From JADJNW01 sp964526645 (GTDB lineage: Bacteria; Bacteroidota; Bacteroidia; Chitinophagales; Saprospiraceae): a DNA stretch of 64,000 bases. The stretch lies in contig CAZGJN010000012.1 in NCBI GenBank assembly GCA_964526645.1, positions 1 through 64,000 on the forward strand, in the 5' to 3' direction. The translations under genes and the position numbers were made by a program. Shown here one piece after another: positions 16,821-26,651 of this stretch (its first letter is position 1; every line of letters starts with the position of its first letter). Under the pieces are notes generated by a model, which saw nothing but the letters and a program-made list of their open reading frames with translations, did no database searches and was not told the DNA's origin.

Positions 16821-18083
16821 ATGGACTTACTACGATTTATAACCTGCGGTAGCGTGGACGATGGCAAGAGCACTTTGATTGGCCGTTTACTGTTTGATAG
16901 CAGTTCGGTTTCATCAGATATTCTTGCCGCGATTGAACGCCAGAGCCGCAATTTGCCAGAAGGCGAAATTGACTTGTCTTTGCTCACGGATGGCTTGCGC
17001 TCTGAGCGCGAACAGGGCATCACGATTGATGTGGCGTATAAATATTTCACCACGCCGCGCCGCAAATTCATCATCGCGGATACGCCGGGGCACGTGCAAT
17101 ACACGCGCAACATGGTCACGGGTGCGTCGAATGCCGATTTGGCAATCATCTTGATAGACGCGCGGCACGGTGTAGTGGAGCAAACCCGTCGGCACTCGAT
17201 GATTGCCTCGCTGCTTGGCATTCCGCACGTGGTGGTTTGTATCAATAAAATGGATTTGGTCGGCTTTTCACAGCAAGTTTTTGATGAGATTGTATCGGAT
17301 TATCTGCAATTGAAGCAAGAGCTGGATTTTCAAAACCTGATTTTCCTTCCTGTGAGCGCTTTATCTGGCGAAAATGTAGTGAAAAAATCAAACGATACGC
17401 CCTGGTATGAAGGTCCAGCTTTGTTGGAATACTTAGAAACAGTGGAGGTTGCTTCGGATAGAAATTTTGATGATCCGCGCTTTCAGGTGCAATATGTCAT
17501 TCGACCCAAAAATGATGAACTGCATGATTATCGCGGCTATGCGGGTCAAATTCAGAGCGGCATCTATCGCGTGGGCGATCAAGTGACAGTTTATCCTTCG
17601 GGTTTAACTTCCCAAATTACCAAAATTGAGGTGAATCAGCAAGAAGTGGAAGAAGCATTCCCGCCGCAGGCAGCCATTATTCATCTTGCCGATGACCTTG
17701 ACATCAGCCGGGGGAATACAATCGTTCGCAGTGATAACCTGCCAAGCATTTCTCAAGACTTGGAAGCCATTCTTTGCGTGACCGATAATGCGGACTTCCG
17801 CGCAGGCGGCAAATTTTTATTGCAACATAATAGTGCTTTGGTGAAATGTGCGATTCGAGCAATTGAATACAAATTAGACATTGAAACATACGATCGAATT
17901 CCAAATCCTGATGCTGTAAAACTTAATGATTTGATCAAAGTGCGCCTGCGTACTGCAGAACCGCTGGCTTTTGATGCGTATTGTAAAAATCGCAGAACTG
18001 GCGCTTTTATTTTGATTAATGAAAATACCGGGCAAACGGTGGCAGGTGGAATGTTGGAAGAACGAATGCTTAATGTTGAATGA
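16821..18083 (+). CDS. cysN: Sulfate adenylyltransferase subunit 1 (GTPase)
   Basis: GTP-driven partner of CysD. It has EF-Tu-like GTPase motifs: P-loop GSVDDGKST at residues 10-18, the ADTPGH motif, and NKMD. At 420 residues it is the short form: two beta-barrel domains follow the GTPase domain and there is no C-terminal APS kinase (CysC) domain, consistent with direct use of APS by the neighbouring CysH. Confidence 0.96.
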   Translation: MDLLRFITCGSVDDGKSTLIGRLLFDSSSVSSDILAAIERQSRNLPEGEIDLSLLTDGLRSEREQGITIDVAYKYFTTPRRKFIIADTPGHVQYTRNMVTGASNADLAIILIDARHGVVEQTRRHSMIASLLGIPHVVVCINKMDLVGFSQQVFDEIVSDYLQLKQELDFQNLIFLPVSALSGENVVKKSNDTPWYEGPALLEYLETVEVASDRNFDDPRFQVQYVIRPKNDELHDYRGYAGQIQSGIYRVGDQVTVYPSGLTSQITKIEVNQQEVEEAFPPQAAIIHLADDLDISRGNTIVRSDNLPSISQDLEAILCVTDNADFRAGGKFLLQHNSALVKCAIRAIEYKLDIETYDRIPNPDAVKLNDLIKVRLRTAEPLAFDAYCKNRRTGAFILINENTGQTVAGGMLEERMLNVE

Positions 18084-18164
18084 TTAATTTTTAATTAAAA
18101 GATAGATCGTTTAATGTGGCAAAGGGTAATCCTGAACACACGAACACTTCAACACAGTAGCACA

Positions 18165-18962
18165 ATGAAAAAATTAACCATAATCGGCGCAGGACCAGGT
18201 GATCCTGAACTATTGACAATCAAGGGGATGCGTGCTTTACAATCCGCAGATGTCGTGTTCTATGATGCTTTGGTAAATCCGGCTTTGCTGGAACACGCGC
18301 CTCGAGCCACACATTTATTTGTAGGGAAACGCCGTGGCTTTAAATCTTATAAACAGCAAGAAATTAATGAGTTGATTGTCGAGTTTGCAAAAGAAAATGA
18401 ACACATCGTCCGGCTAAAAGGCGGCGATCCTTTTGTTTTTGGTCGGGGTTACGAAGAAATGGAATTTGCGCAAGCGCAAGGCATTGATAGTGAGTATATT
18501 CCAGGTATTTCCAGTTCGATTGGCGTGCCAGGTTTAGCAGGTATTCCAGTGACACATCGCAATTTGAGTCGGAGTTTTTGGGTCGTGACCGCTACGATGT
18601 CGGATGGCTCCTTATCGCCTGATATTCAACTCGCTGCGCAATCGGATGCAACGGTGGTGGTGCTGATGGGCTTATCAAAACTAGGTGAAATTGTGGAAAT
18701 TTTTAAAGTAAATGGCAAAGCAGAATTGCCCGCGGCGGTACTGCAAGACGGCTCGTTGCCAACAGCAAAAAATGTATTTGGAACAGTGGCTTCGATTGTT
18801 GCACTGGCAGAAAATGAAAAAATTGGCGCTCCGGCAGTCATTGTACTGGGGGAAGTAGTTGGATTGCAATTCAATACAGTTGAAACGCTGTTGGAAGCAG
18901 AAGATTCAATTAAACCGAACCTGATGGGTTTTCAAAACCTGTCAGGATTAAATTATTTTTAA
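18165..18962 (+). CDS. cobA: Uroporphyrinogen-III C-methyltransferase (siroheme pathway)
   Basis: SAM-dependent methylation of uroporphyrinogen III to precorrin-2, the first siroheme step. The start at 18165 (MKKLTIIGAGPGDPELL) matches the family; 17 upstream codons come from repeat-like DNA (AACAC words at 18131-18160). Motifs: GAGPGDP near residue 8, the RLKGGDPFVFGRG segment, GISSSIGVPGLAGIPVTHR, and VVLMGLSKL. It supplies the dehydrogenase half of the fusion gene downstream, and so the cofactor of CysI. Confidence 0.95.
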   Translation: MKKLTIIGAGPGDPELLTIKGMRALQSADVVFYDALVNPALLEHAPRATHLFVGKRRGFKSYKQQEINELIVEFAKENEHIVRLKGGDPFVFGRGYEEMEFAQAQGIDSEYIPGISSSIGVPGLAGIPVTHRNLSRSFWVVTATMSDGSLSPDIQLAAQSDATVVVLMGLSKLGEIVEIFKVNGKAELPAAVLQDGSLPTAKNVFGTVASIVALAENEKIGAPAVIVLGEVVGLQFNTVETLLEAEDSIKPNLMGFQNLSGLNYF

Positions 18963-18963
18963 A

Positions 18964-20787
18964 GTGAAAACTTCAGAACCTGTCCTTGGTCTTGACCAAA
19001 CTTTACTAAAAAAACTCACATCGGACACTAGCGACCAACAAAAACTTTGGCTGAGCGGCTACTTATATGGCTTGTACGTGGCAACGCAGCAAAGTGACAA
19101 GGTAGTGGTGTTTCCAAATGAGGCACCTGCTGCGATAGCTGTTGAAAAACCGATCGTCACCGTTTTGTATGGCTCGCACACGGGCAACGGCAAGGGCATT
19201 GCAAAAAAGGTAGCAGAGTGCGTGAAAGCCCTCGGGTTTCCAGTGACGCTGACGGATATGAACGATTATTCGGTCAAAAAACTGAAAGACGAGAAAATTC
19301 TGCTGACCATCGTGAGCACACATGGCGAAGGCGACCCACCTGTGGCGGCGGAGGCTCTGCACGAATTCATTCACTCGGTGCGCGCGCCCAAATTGAATGG
19401 GACGAAGTTTGCTGTGCTGGCATTGGGCGACCGGAGTTATCTGCAGTTTTGTCAAACGGGCAAAGATTTTGACCAACAATTGGAAAAATTAGGCGGTACG
19501 CGCTGGCTCAACCGTGTGGATTGTGACGTTGACTTTCAAGAAGATGCGGATAAGTGGTTGGAAAACGTGTTGGCAAAATTGGAAAATGAAATCCCAAAAA
19601 CTGCGAGCGGACGTGTGAATGGAAATGGCGTGAAAGCTTACGCTGTTGCGCAGGCAAACGTAGCCGCTAAGTCAAAATACGACCGTAAGCATCCTTTTGA
19701 AGCCACAATTTTAGAGAAAATTCAACTCAATGGACGCGGCTCAACCAAAGAAACCTGGCACGTGGAAGTTTCGCTGGAAGGCTCGGAGTTGACTTATGAA
19801 CCGGGCGATTCTTTAGGAATTCTTCCTGAAAATGCGCCCGAAGTTGTTGGCTTAGTACTAAAAAATGCTGGTATAAATGGTTCGGAATCAGTTGATTGGA
19901 ATGGTGTTAAAAAATCACTGCATGATATTTTGACTTATGATATAGAGTTAAATTTATTATCAAAAGATGTAATAGAAAAGTGGAGTCAGAAGACCCAAAA
20001 TTCAAAACTCGTAGAATTGCTTGCGAATCCTACAGCTTTACGTGATTATGTATATGGTCGAGATGTAGCCGAGTTATTACATGATTTTCCTGTACAGTTT
20101 GATCCTCAAGAGTTTGTACAGACTTTAAAGAAATTACAACCAAGATTATACTCCTTAGCATCCAGTTTAAATTTTGTACCCAATGAAGCCCATTTGACGA
20201 TTGGCGCGGTGCGCTACGAAAGTTTTGGTCGCAAAAGAATGGGTGCTGCTTCAACTTTTGTGGCAGATACAATTCCGATCGGGCAATCGCTTAGGGTTTT
20301 TGTAGAAAAAAATGAATACTTCAAATTGCCGCAGGATGCTGACACGCCGATTATCATGGTGGGTGCAGGCACGGGGGTCGCGCCGTTTAGGGCGTTTGTG
20401 CAGGAGCGCGAGGCGCAAGGTGCAGATGGAAAAAACTGGTTGTTTTTTGGTAATCCGCATTTCACGACCGACTTTTTGTACCAAACCGAATGGCTGCAAG
20501 CTTTGAAAAAAGGGAATTTGACCAAGTTGAACGTGGCTTTTTCGCGCGACCAGAAACACAAAGTTTATTGTCAGCATAAACTCATAAAACATAGCCGCGA
20601 TGTATTCAATTGGTTGGAAAATGGCGCGTATTTCTACGTTTGCGGCGATAAAAATCGGCTTGCACCCGACGTAGAAACCGCTTTATTACAAGTTGTAAGT
20701 AAAGAAGCTGGCTTTTCTGAAGAGAAAGCACAAGAATATGTAAAGAATTTAAAAAAGCAGCGAAGGTATTTAGAGGATGTCTATTGA
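18964..20787 (+). CDS. cysJ: Sulfite reductase flavoprotein subunit
   Basis: Transfers electrons from NADPH through FAD and FMN to CysI. The 607-residue protein has a flavodoxin domain (LYGSHTGNGKG near residue 64), a connecting FAD-binding domain (RLYSLASS) and an NADPH domain (GAGTGVAPFRAF; C-terminal YVKNLKKQRRYLEDVY). The start is a GTG one base after the cobA stop, with no good ATG nearby, suggesting translational coupling. Residues from about 190 to 215 form a variable linker. Confidence 0.93.
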   Translation: MKTSEPVLGLDQTLLKKLTSDTSDQQKLWLSGYLYGLYVATQQSDKVVVFPNEAPAAIAVEKPIVTVLYGSHTGNGKGIAKKVAECVKALGFPVTLTDMNDYSVKKLKDEKILLTIVSTHGEGDPPVAAEALHEFIHSVRAPKLNGTKFAVLALGDRSYLQFCQTGKDFDQQLEKLGGTRWLNRVDCDVDFQEDADKWLENVLAKLENEIPKTASGRVNGNGVKAYAVAQANVAAKSKYDRKHPFEATILEKIQLNGRGSTKETWHVEVSLEGSELTYEPGDSLGILPENAPEVVGLVLKNAGINGSESVDWNGVKKSLHDILTYDIELNLLSKDVIEKWSQKTQNSKLVELLANPTALRDYVYGRDVAELLHDFPVQFDPQEFVQTLKKLQPRLYSLASSLNFVPNEAHLTIGAVRYESFGRKRMGAASTFVADTIPIGQSLRVFVEKNEYFKLPQDADTPIIMVGAGTGVAPFRAFVQEREAQGADGKNWLFFGNPHFTTDFLYQTEWLQALKKGNLTKLNVAFSRDQKHKVYCQHKLIKHSRDVFNWLENGAYFYVCGDKNRLAPDVETALLQVVSKEAGFSEEKAQEYVKNLKKQRRYLEDVY

Positions 20788-20834
20788 TATTCGCTAAATC
20801 TTTAAGATTTAGTAAATATTTTATAATAAAAGAA

Positions 20835-22556
20835 ATGGAAGAAAATAAAAAACGCTCCGAAGTAGAACATATAAAAGCTAAAAGTAATTTGTTGCGAGGT
20901 ACGCTTTTAGAAAGCCTTGATAATGAAGTAACTGGATCTATCGCTGCCGATGATACACAGTTAATCAAATTTCATGGTTCTTATCAACAGCACGACCGCG
21001 ACCTGGAAAGTGAGCGCAAGCGCCAAAAATTAGAACCATTATATTCCTTTATGATACGAATCCGCGTGCCGGGCGGCATCATTACACCCCAACAATGGCT
21101 ACGCTTGGATGAATTGGCGGAGCAGTACAGCAGCGGCACTTTAAAATTAACCACACGTCAGGCGATACAATTACATGGCATCTTAAAAAAAGATTTACAA
21201 AAAACGATTCAGGGTTTTAACGCAGTGTTAATGGATAGCTTCGCCGGCTGCGGGGATGTAAATAGAAATGTAATGTGTAACCCGAATCCCAGCCAATCGC
21301 GTATTCACGCGCAGGCATACGAGGACGCAGTGCTGATTTCAGCGCATTTAACGCCTAAAACAAATGCTTACCACGAGATTTGGCTCAAGACGGAAGATGC
21401 TGAGGGAGAAACGATTAAAATTGCCGCCAGTCCAATCGAGGATGAGGAAGAACCGATTTATGGTAAGACTTATTTACCTCGAAAATTTAAAATTGCAATA
21501 GCGATTCCGCCGTATAATGATACCGACATTTACTCGAATGATATTGGCTTGATTGCCATTGAAAAAAATGGGGAATTAATTGGTTATAATATCGCAGCAG
21601 GCGGCGGTTTGGGTATGACCTTCGGCATGCCAGAAACCTATCCAAGACTGGCGAGCCGCTTGGGTTTTGTGCATCGGGGAAATATGATTAAAGCTGTTGA
21701 AAGTATTGTCACCATTCAGCGTGACTGGGGTAATCGGGAAAATCGGAAGCTCTCGAGGATGAAATACACGATAGATCGGGTAGGCTTGGACGTTTTCAAG
21801 GAAGAGCTCGAAAAGCGCATGGGCTTTGCCTTACAGCCCATTGCGCCTTATTTGTTTACGCGCTCAGGCGATGTATTTGGCTGGTCGCAAAATGTGGACG
21901 GTACACATAATGTTTTGCTGTTTATTGAAGGGGGACGTGTAAAGGACACCGATAATTATTTACTAAAAACAGCGCTGCGTAAAGTTGCAGAAATCCATGA
22001 TGGCGATTTTCTTTTAACAGGCAATCAAAACCTGCAAATCCGAGGCATTTCAGAGAAAAATAAATTAATTATACAATTATTATTAGAATATTATAAAGTT
22101 TTACCGGAATTGGATAAAACGGGCTTGCGCCTGAATTCCATTGCTTGTGTGGCTTTGCCGACTTGCTCTTTGGCATTTGCCGAAGCCGAGCGCTATTTAC
22201 CAGATTTAATTACAAAAATTGATGAAATTTTAGTTGCAAATAGACTTGAAAAAGAGGAAATTATAATCAGAATGACCGGTTGCCCCAATGCCTGCGGCAG
22301 ACCTTATCTCGGAGAAATTGGTTTTGTTGGCAAATCACCTGGTTATTATAATTTGTATCTTGGTGCGGCTTTTAATGGCGAACGGCTTAATAAATTGTAT
22401 AAAGAAATGCTCGATGAAGAAAATATACTAAATGAATTGCGACCAATCATTGAACGATATGCGAAGGAACGCTTTGAGGGTGAGCATTTTGGCGATTTTG
22501 CAATTCGTAAAGGTTATGTAAAAACAACAACATATGGACTTAATTTTCATAGCTAA
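20835..22556 (+). CDS. cysI: Sulfite reductase hemoprotein subunit
   Basis: Six-electron reduction of sulfite to sulfide on a coupled siroheme/[4Fe-4S] centre. The four cluster cysteines are visible in CVALPTC and GCPNAC near residues 430-480, and the siroheme-contact segments LTTRQAIQLHG and NRNVMCNPNP are intact. I choose ATG 20835 (573 residues); the open frame extends back into the end of cysJ, but the extra residues are unlike the family. It directly follows cysJ in the operon. Confidence 0.95.
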   Translation: MEENKKRSEVEHIKAKSNLLRGTLLESLDNEVTGSIAADDTQLIKFHGSYQQHDRDLESERKRQKLEPLYSFMIRIRVPGGIITPQQWLRLDELAEQYSSGTLKLTTRQAIQLHGILKKDLQKTIQGFNAVLMDSFAGCGDVNRNVMCNPNPSQSRIHAQAYEDAVLISAHLTPKTNAYHEIWLKTEDAEGETIKIAASPIEDEEEPIYGKTYLPRKFKIAIAIPPYNDTDIYSNDIGLIAIEKNGELIGYNIAAGGGLGMTFGMPETYPRLASRLGFVHRGNMIKAVESIVTIQRDWGNRENRKLSRMKYTIDRVGLDVFKEELEKRMGFALQPIAPYLFTRSGDVFGWSQNVDGTHNVLLFIEGGRVKDTDNYLLKTALRKVAEIHDGDFLLTGNQNLQIRGISEKNKLIIQLLLEYYKVLPELDKTGLRLNSIACVALPTCSLAFAEAERYLPDLITKIDEILVANRLEKEEIIIRMTGCPNACGRPYLGEIGFVGKSPGYYNLYLGAAFNGERLNKLYKEMLDEENILNELRPIIERYAKERFEGEHFGDFAIRKGYVKTTTYGLNFHS

Positions 22557-22598
22557 AAATGTAAAATGTAAAAGACTCTTCTGGAATATCCATTTATT

Positions 22599-24074
22599 AT
22601 GAGTAGAATTATTAATCAAAATATTACTTCTACGAATACTTTGTATCCAATTTTTGTCAAATTTGAACAATTCGACATACTAATTGTTGGTGGCGGAAAT
22701 GTTGGTTTGGAAAAAATTACTTCGATTTTAAATAACAGTCCGCGCACGCGATTAACTTTAATAGGAGAAACGATTTCATCTGAAATTAAAGCTTTTGCAG
22801 CGAATTTTGAAAATGTAATATTATTTGAAAAATCTTTTGAACCGAGCGACCTGGATAATAAAAATTTTGTAATTATTGCAACCGACAATAAAGAATTAAA
22901 TCATTCTATTAAATTATTAATCGAATCCCGCCGAATCCTTACCAATGTTGCCGACACACCCGATTTATGCGATTTTTACTTAGGCTCTATTGTACAAAAA
23001 GGTGATCTAAAAATAGCGATTTCTACGAATGGAAAGTCACCTACGATTGCTAAGCGTTTGAAAGAAGTATTAAATGCTGCTTTGCCGAATGAATTGGATG
23101 ATGTATTGCAAAATATGCATCAGATTCGCAACAAATTAAATGGAAATTTTGCACATAAAGTAAAGGTTTTGAACAGATTAACGCGGTCACTGGCGATTAA
23201 TGGAGAAGAATTGGGCGCCCGCCCGGTCGCACGTACCTGGAAGCGCATTGCGACGATTGCGATGGCTGCTTTTGGCGTGTTATTATTTGTCAATATTATA
23301 TTTGTTACAGGATTGCACGATCAAGTCGAGCCTCAATTTTGGGCATTTTTATTGATTGGTTTTCTGGCGCAAATGGTGGACGGAATACTGGGAATGGGCT
23401 ATGGCGTGACTTCTGCGATTGGTTTGATGACGATGAACGTGAATGTGGCTGCGATTTCTTCTTCTATTCACACGGCAGAGATTTTTACGGCAGGTGCGTC
23501 GGGTTATAGTCATTATAAATTTGGTAATATTAATAAAAAGTTATTTAAAGTAATATTAATACCAGGTATCATAGGTGCAGTAGCAGGCGCTTTGTTATTA
23601 ATGTATTTGGATGTGAATGGTTCTAAATTTGTGAAACCATTATTAGCTATTTATATGATGATTCTTGGGATACGTATTCTTACAAAAGCCTTTCAGCAAA
23701 ATGCTGTGAAAAAGAAAGTAAAAAACGTAGGCTGGCTGGCGGGTGCGGGCGGATTCCTGGATTCATTTGGTTCGGGAGGCTGGGGTCCATTGGTCACTGG
23801 AACACTTATTACAAAAGGAAAAACCCCGCGCTACGTGGTCGGTTCGGTGAGTTTATCAGAATTTTTTGTGACGCTGGCGAGTGCATTGACGTTCTTTACA
23901 GTGTTGGGCATTCAGCATTGGCAGGTGACGCTTGGCTTGTTGCTGGGTGGGGTAGTGGCCGCGCCGATTGCAGCGCGATTGGCTGGCAAGTTGCCGCGCA
24001 AGCAAATGATGATTGGCGTAGGATGTATGATTGTGGTTTGGAGCTTGCAGATATTTCTGAAGCTACTGTTTTAA
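22599..24074 (+). CDS. Fusion: precorrin-2 dehydrogenase + TauE/SafE-family transporter
   Basis: A 491-residue two-part protein. Residues 15-210 are a SirC/CysG-N/Met8-type domain: Rossmann GGGNVGLEK (31-39), a catalytic Asp at 119 (NVADTP), then LCDFYLGSIVQKGDLKIAIS and the conserved Ser147 (GKSP). It should oxidise precorrin-2 to sirohydrochlorin and may also insert iron. Residues 225-491 contain about seven membrane segments with TSUP features (GFLAQMVDGILGMGYG repeated in degenerate form as GAGGFLDSFGSGGWGP). This family moves sulfite, sulfate or organosulfonates. The fusion ends the sulfate cluster, where no other permease is seen, so sulfate uptake or sulfite export is inferred. The stop overlaps that of transketolase. 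Confidence 0.88.
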   Translation: MSRIINQNITSTNTLYPIFVKFEQFDILIVGGGNVGLEKITSILNNSPRTRLTLIGETISSEIKAFAANFENVILFEKSFEPSDLDNKNFVIIATDNKELNHSIKLLIESRRILTNVADTPDLCDFYLGSIVQKGDLKIAISTNGKSPTIAKRLKEVLNAALPNELDDVLQNMHQIRNKLNGNFAHKVKVLNRLTRSLAINGEELGARPVARTWKRIATIAMAAFGVLLFVNIIFVTGLHDQVEPQFWAFLLIGFLAQMVDGILGMGYGVTSAIGLMTMNVNVAAISSSIHTAEIFTAGASGYSHYKFGNINKKLFKVILIPGIIGAVAGALLLMYLDVNGSKFVKPLLAIYMMILGIRILTKAFQQNAVKKKVKNVGWLAGAGGFLDSFGSGGWGPLVTGTLITKGKTPRYVVGSVSLSEFFVTLASALTFFTVLGIQHWQVTLGLLLGGVVAAPIAARLAGKLPRKQMMIGVGCMIVVWSLQIFLKLLF

Positions 24075-26107
24075 ACATTCAACAATGTGCACACCTCCTG
24101 AAATACATTTTCTGCTGTGAATCCAAATTTTTCATCCAATACCGTATAGGGAGCAGAGTAGCCAAAGTGCTGCAAGCCCCAAATCTTACCCTGCGTACCG
24201 ACTAAGCCGCGAAGATTCACGGGGAGCCCCGCGGTAAGCCCAAAAATTGGAATAGCAGCAGGCAAAATTTCTTCCTGGTAAGCGGAAGGTTGGTCTCTGA
24301 AAAGCCCTTCACTTGGCACCGATACAATTCTTATTTTTAGGTTCTTTTCCGCTTTCAGCTTTGCGGCACCAGCTACCAGCGTGGAAACTTCAGAGCCATT
24401 GGCAAGCAGGATTACATCCGGCAATCCGTCGCAATTTTCTACAATATAAGCACCTTTTTCAGCTTGTTTTGCTTGTTCAAAGCGATTTTCCGTAGGAAGA
24501 TCGTTCACATTTTGCCGAGAAAGAATCAGCCCACTTGGTGAATGCCGGTTTTCCAGCGCCAGTTTCCAGCAAATCGTTGTTTCATGTCCATCTGCTGGGC
24601 GCAGGGCCAGAAAACTGTTTTTACCGGAATGATTTTTTAGTTGTTCCAATAACCGAATTTGAGCTTCTTGTTCTACCGGTTGGTGCGTAGGACCATCCTC
24701 CCCGACGCGGAAAGCATCATGCGTCCAGAGGAAAATAACGGCTTGCTCCATCAAGGCACAAACCCGAATGGCAGGCTTCATATAATCAGAAAAAGCAAAA
24801 AACGTAGCACACACAGGGATCACGCCGCCGTGTAGCGCCATGCCGGTAGCCAGTGCCGCCATTGTCAATTCCGCCACACCTGCTTGCAGGAATGCCCCGG
24901 AAAAATCATCTTTTTTGAAAGCAGCCTTCTTTTTAAGAAAGGCATCGGTTTTATCACTATTCGACAAATCAGCGGAAGCGACAATCATGTTATCCAAATG
25001 ATCAGCGAGGTAAGATAATACGGCGGCCGAGGCGTTGCGAGTAGCGCTGTTGGGGGATTGTTTGATTGCTGCCCAATTCAGATCGGGTAACTTGCCAGAA
25101 AGGAATTGTTGAAATTGTTGGGCTTGCGCAGGATTTGCCTTCTCCCATTGCAAGAAAGCAGTTTTACGATTGGTAGCAGCCTGAATTTTAGATTGTTTGA
25201 CGGATTCGTAATAAGCAGCGACTTCTGGAAAAACTCGAAAAGGATCGTTGGGATCAGCACCCAAGCCTTCCATTGTTTTTGCAAAAGAGGCTTTCGATTC
25301 GCCTAATGGTTTGCCATGCAACTCCACCTGCCCTTCGTAAAGTGTACCATCCTCCAGAAGTACCCCTTTGCCCATGGTAGTTTTGCCAATAATCAAGGTA
25401 GGGCGGTTTGTCTCTTCGATACCAGCTTGCAAAGCCTTACGGATTGCGCCGTGGTCATTACCATTGATGCTGAGCACCTGCCAGCCCCAGGCCTCATATT
25501 TTTTGGCGGTATCTTCGGTAGTAACTTCTTCCACTTTGGTGGAAAGCTGAATATCATTGGCATCATAAAACATAACAATATTCCCTAACCCCAGATGCCC
25601 TGCAATGCGCCCTGCACCTTGCGAAATTTCTTCCTGAATACCACCATCTGAGATGTAAATGTAGGTTTTGTGAGCCACTTGTTCTCCAAATCGCGCTACG
25701 AGAAATCGTTCGGCTATGGCAGCACCAATGCCAAAAGCATGCCCCAATCCGAGCGGACCAGAAGTGTTTTCGATACCGCGCGCTACGTCTAATTCTGGAT
25801 GCCCTGGCGTAGGGCTACCCCATTGGCGGAAGTTTTTGACATCTTCTATGGAATAATTGCCCAACAGCGTTTGTACAGCATACAGCATCGCTGACATGTG
25901 CCCAGCGTCCAGGAAAAAACGGTCTCGCATTGCCCAGTACATATCGCTGGGGTCAAATTGTAAAAACTCGCTGTACAAAATATGAATAAAATCAGCGCCC
26001 CCCATTGGTCCACCCGGATGCCCTGACTTTGCCTTTTCTACCATAGCAGCGGAAAGTGCACGGATATTATCGGCAGCTCTTGTATCTATTGCGGTACTTA
26101 TTTTCAC
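24071..26107 (-). CDS. tkt: Transketolase
   Basis: Thiamine-diphosphate enzyme of the pentose phosphate pathway. I place the start at the GTG at 26107 (about 678 residues, first residues KISTAIDTRAADNIRAL), because the family needs the residues before AKSGHPGGPMGG and there is no in-frame ATG nearby. The open frame continues upstream into the tRNA-Glu gene but cannot be coding there. Motifs: GHPGGPMGG, the ThDP-binding SDGGIQEE (usually GDG), and GEDGPTHQPVEQ. It is convergent with the cys cluster and followed on the other side by gap and pgk, so central carbon genes cluster here. Confidence 0.93.
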   Translation of the reverse strand: MKISTAIDTRAADNIRALSAAMVEKAKSGHPGGPMGGADFIHILYSEFLQFDPSDMYWAMRDRFFLDAGHMSAMLYAVQTLLGNYSIEDVKNFRQWGSPTPGHPELDVARGIENTSGPLGLGHAFGIGAAIAERFLVARFGEQVAHKTYIYISDGGIQEEISQGAGRIAGHLGLGNIVMFYDANDIQLSTKVEEVTTEDTAKKYEAWGWQVLSINGNDHGAIRKALQAGIEETNRPTLIIGKTTMGKGVLLEDGTLYEGQVELHGKPLGESKASFAKTMEGLGADPNDPFRVFPEVAAYYESVKQSKIQAATNRKTAFLQWEKANPAQAQQFQQFLSGKLPDLNWAAIKQSPNSATRNASAAVLSYLADHLDNMIVASADLSNSDKTDAFLKKKAAFKKDDFSGAFLQAGVAELTMAALATGMALHGGVIPVCATFFAFSDYMKPAIRVCALMEQAVIFLWTHDAFRVGEDGPTHQPVEQEAQIRLLEQLKNHSGKNSFLALRPADGHETTICWKLALENRHSPSGLILSRQNVNDLPTENRFEQAKQAEKGAYIVENCDGLPDVILLANGSEVSTLVAGAAKLKAEKNLKIRIVSVPSEGLFRDQPSAYQEEILPAAIPIFGLTAGLPVNLRGLVGTQGKIWGLQHFGYSAPYTVLDEKFGFTAENVFQEVCTLLNV

Positions 26108-26252
26108 TTTCAGGCAATTATATTTTTCAGAAATGCATTTTATTTGAAAGGCGAATAAAGCAATTATTGCTGCATTTGAAAAGTTTCGGCAGCAGTATTT
26201 GAAAAAAAGCAAACCCTTTGTCGAATCCACTCGGCAAAGGGTATATAAGTAG

Positions 26253-26324
26253 TAGCCCGTACGGGAATCGAACCCGTGTTTCATCCGTGAAAGGGATGCG
26301 TCCTAACCCCTAGACGAACGGGCC
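26253..26324 (-). tRNA. tRNA-Glu (anticodon TTC)
   Basis: A 72-nt cloverleaf on the minus strand: acceptor GGCCCGT/ACGGGCT (G1-U72 pair), D-arm GTCT/GGAC, anticodon stem CATCC/GGATG with loop CTTTCAC, T-arm ACGGG-TTCGATT-CCCGT, discriminator A. CCA is not encoded. Confidence 0.97.
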
Positions 26325-26352
26325 AACGCGGTTGCTTTGAAAAAAAGCGATG

Positions 26353-26382
26353 CAAAGATATAGCCTTTTGGAAAAAATCAAA
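26353..26382 (-). promoter_or_regulatory. Promoter of tRNA-Glu
   Basis: On the minus strand: TTTG (26379-26382), 18-bp spacer, TATCTTTG (26353-26360). This is an exact consensus match about 29 nt before the mature tRNA end. Confidence 0.85.
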
Positions 26383-26438
26383 ATTTTTAGTAGAAAAAAT
26401 TACTTGCTTTTCTCTTTTCACGGAAAGGAACGAAAACT

Positions 26439-26446
26439 TACCTTTG
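26439..26446 (+). promoter_or_regulatory. Probable -7 element for gap
   Basis: TACCTTTG matches the -7 consensus; the -33 box is weak. It would give a leader of about 200 nt before gap containing a short AACAAT/ATTGTT hairpin. The rest of the 327-nt tRNA-gap spacer shows nothing recognisable. Confidence 0.5.
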
Positions 26447-26651
26447 CAAACGATTCATCTTAACAATTATTAGAAAAAAATTGTTCCTTAGAGATAGAGA
26501 ATCGAATTATTGTTATTTTTACACTAAGTTTTAGAACTGAGATTGTGAAAGCAAAGATTTAAAAATGCTTGGTTTCGCATTCGGGTCTTTCGTCTCGCAA
26601 TTTTCAACTTCATACTTGAATTTATTTTCAAACCCTAAATTTGAATAAAAC

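Noticed and set aside
20784..20834. CysI start overlapping the cysJ stop
   Set aside because: It would need a TTG start and adds residues unlike the family; the ATG at 20835 fits better.
26108..26284. N-terminal extension of transketolase
   Set aside because: The open frame crosses the tRNA-Glu gene and lacks family similarity; the GTG at 26107 gives the normal length.
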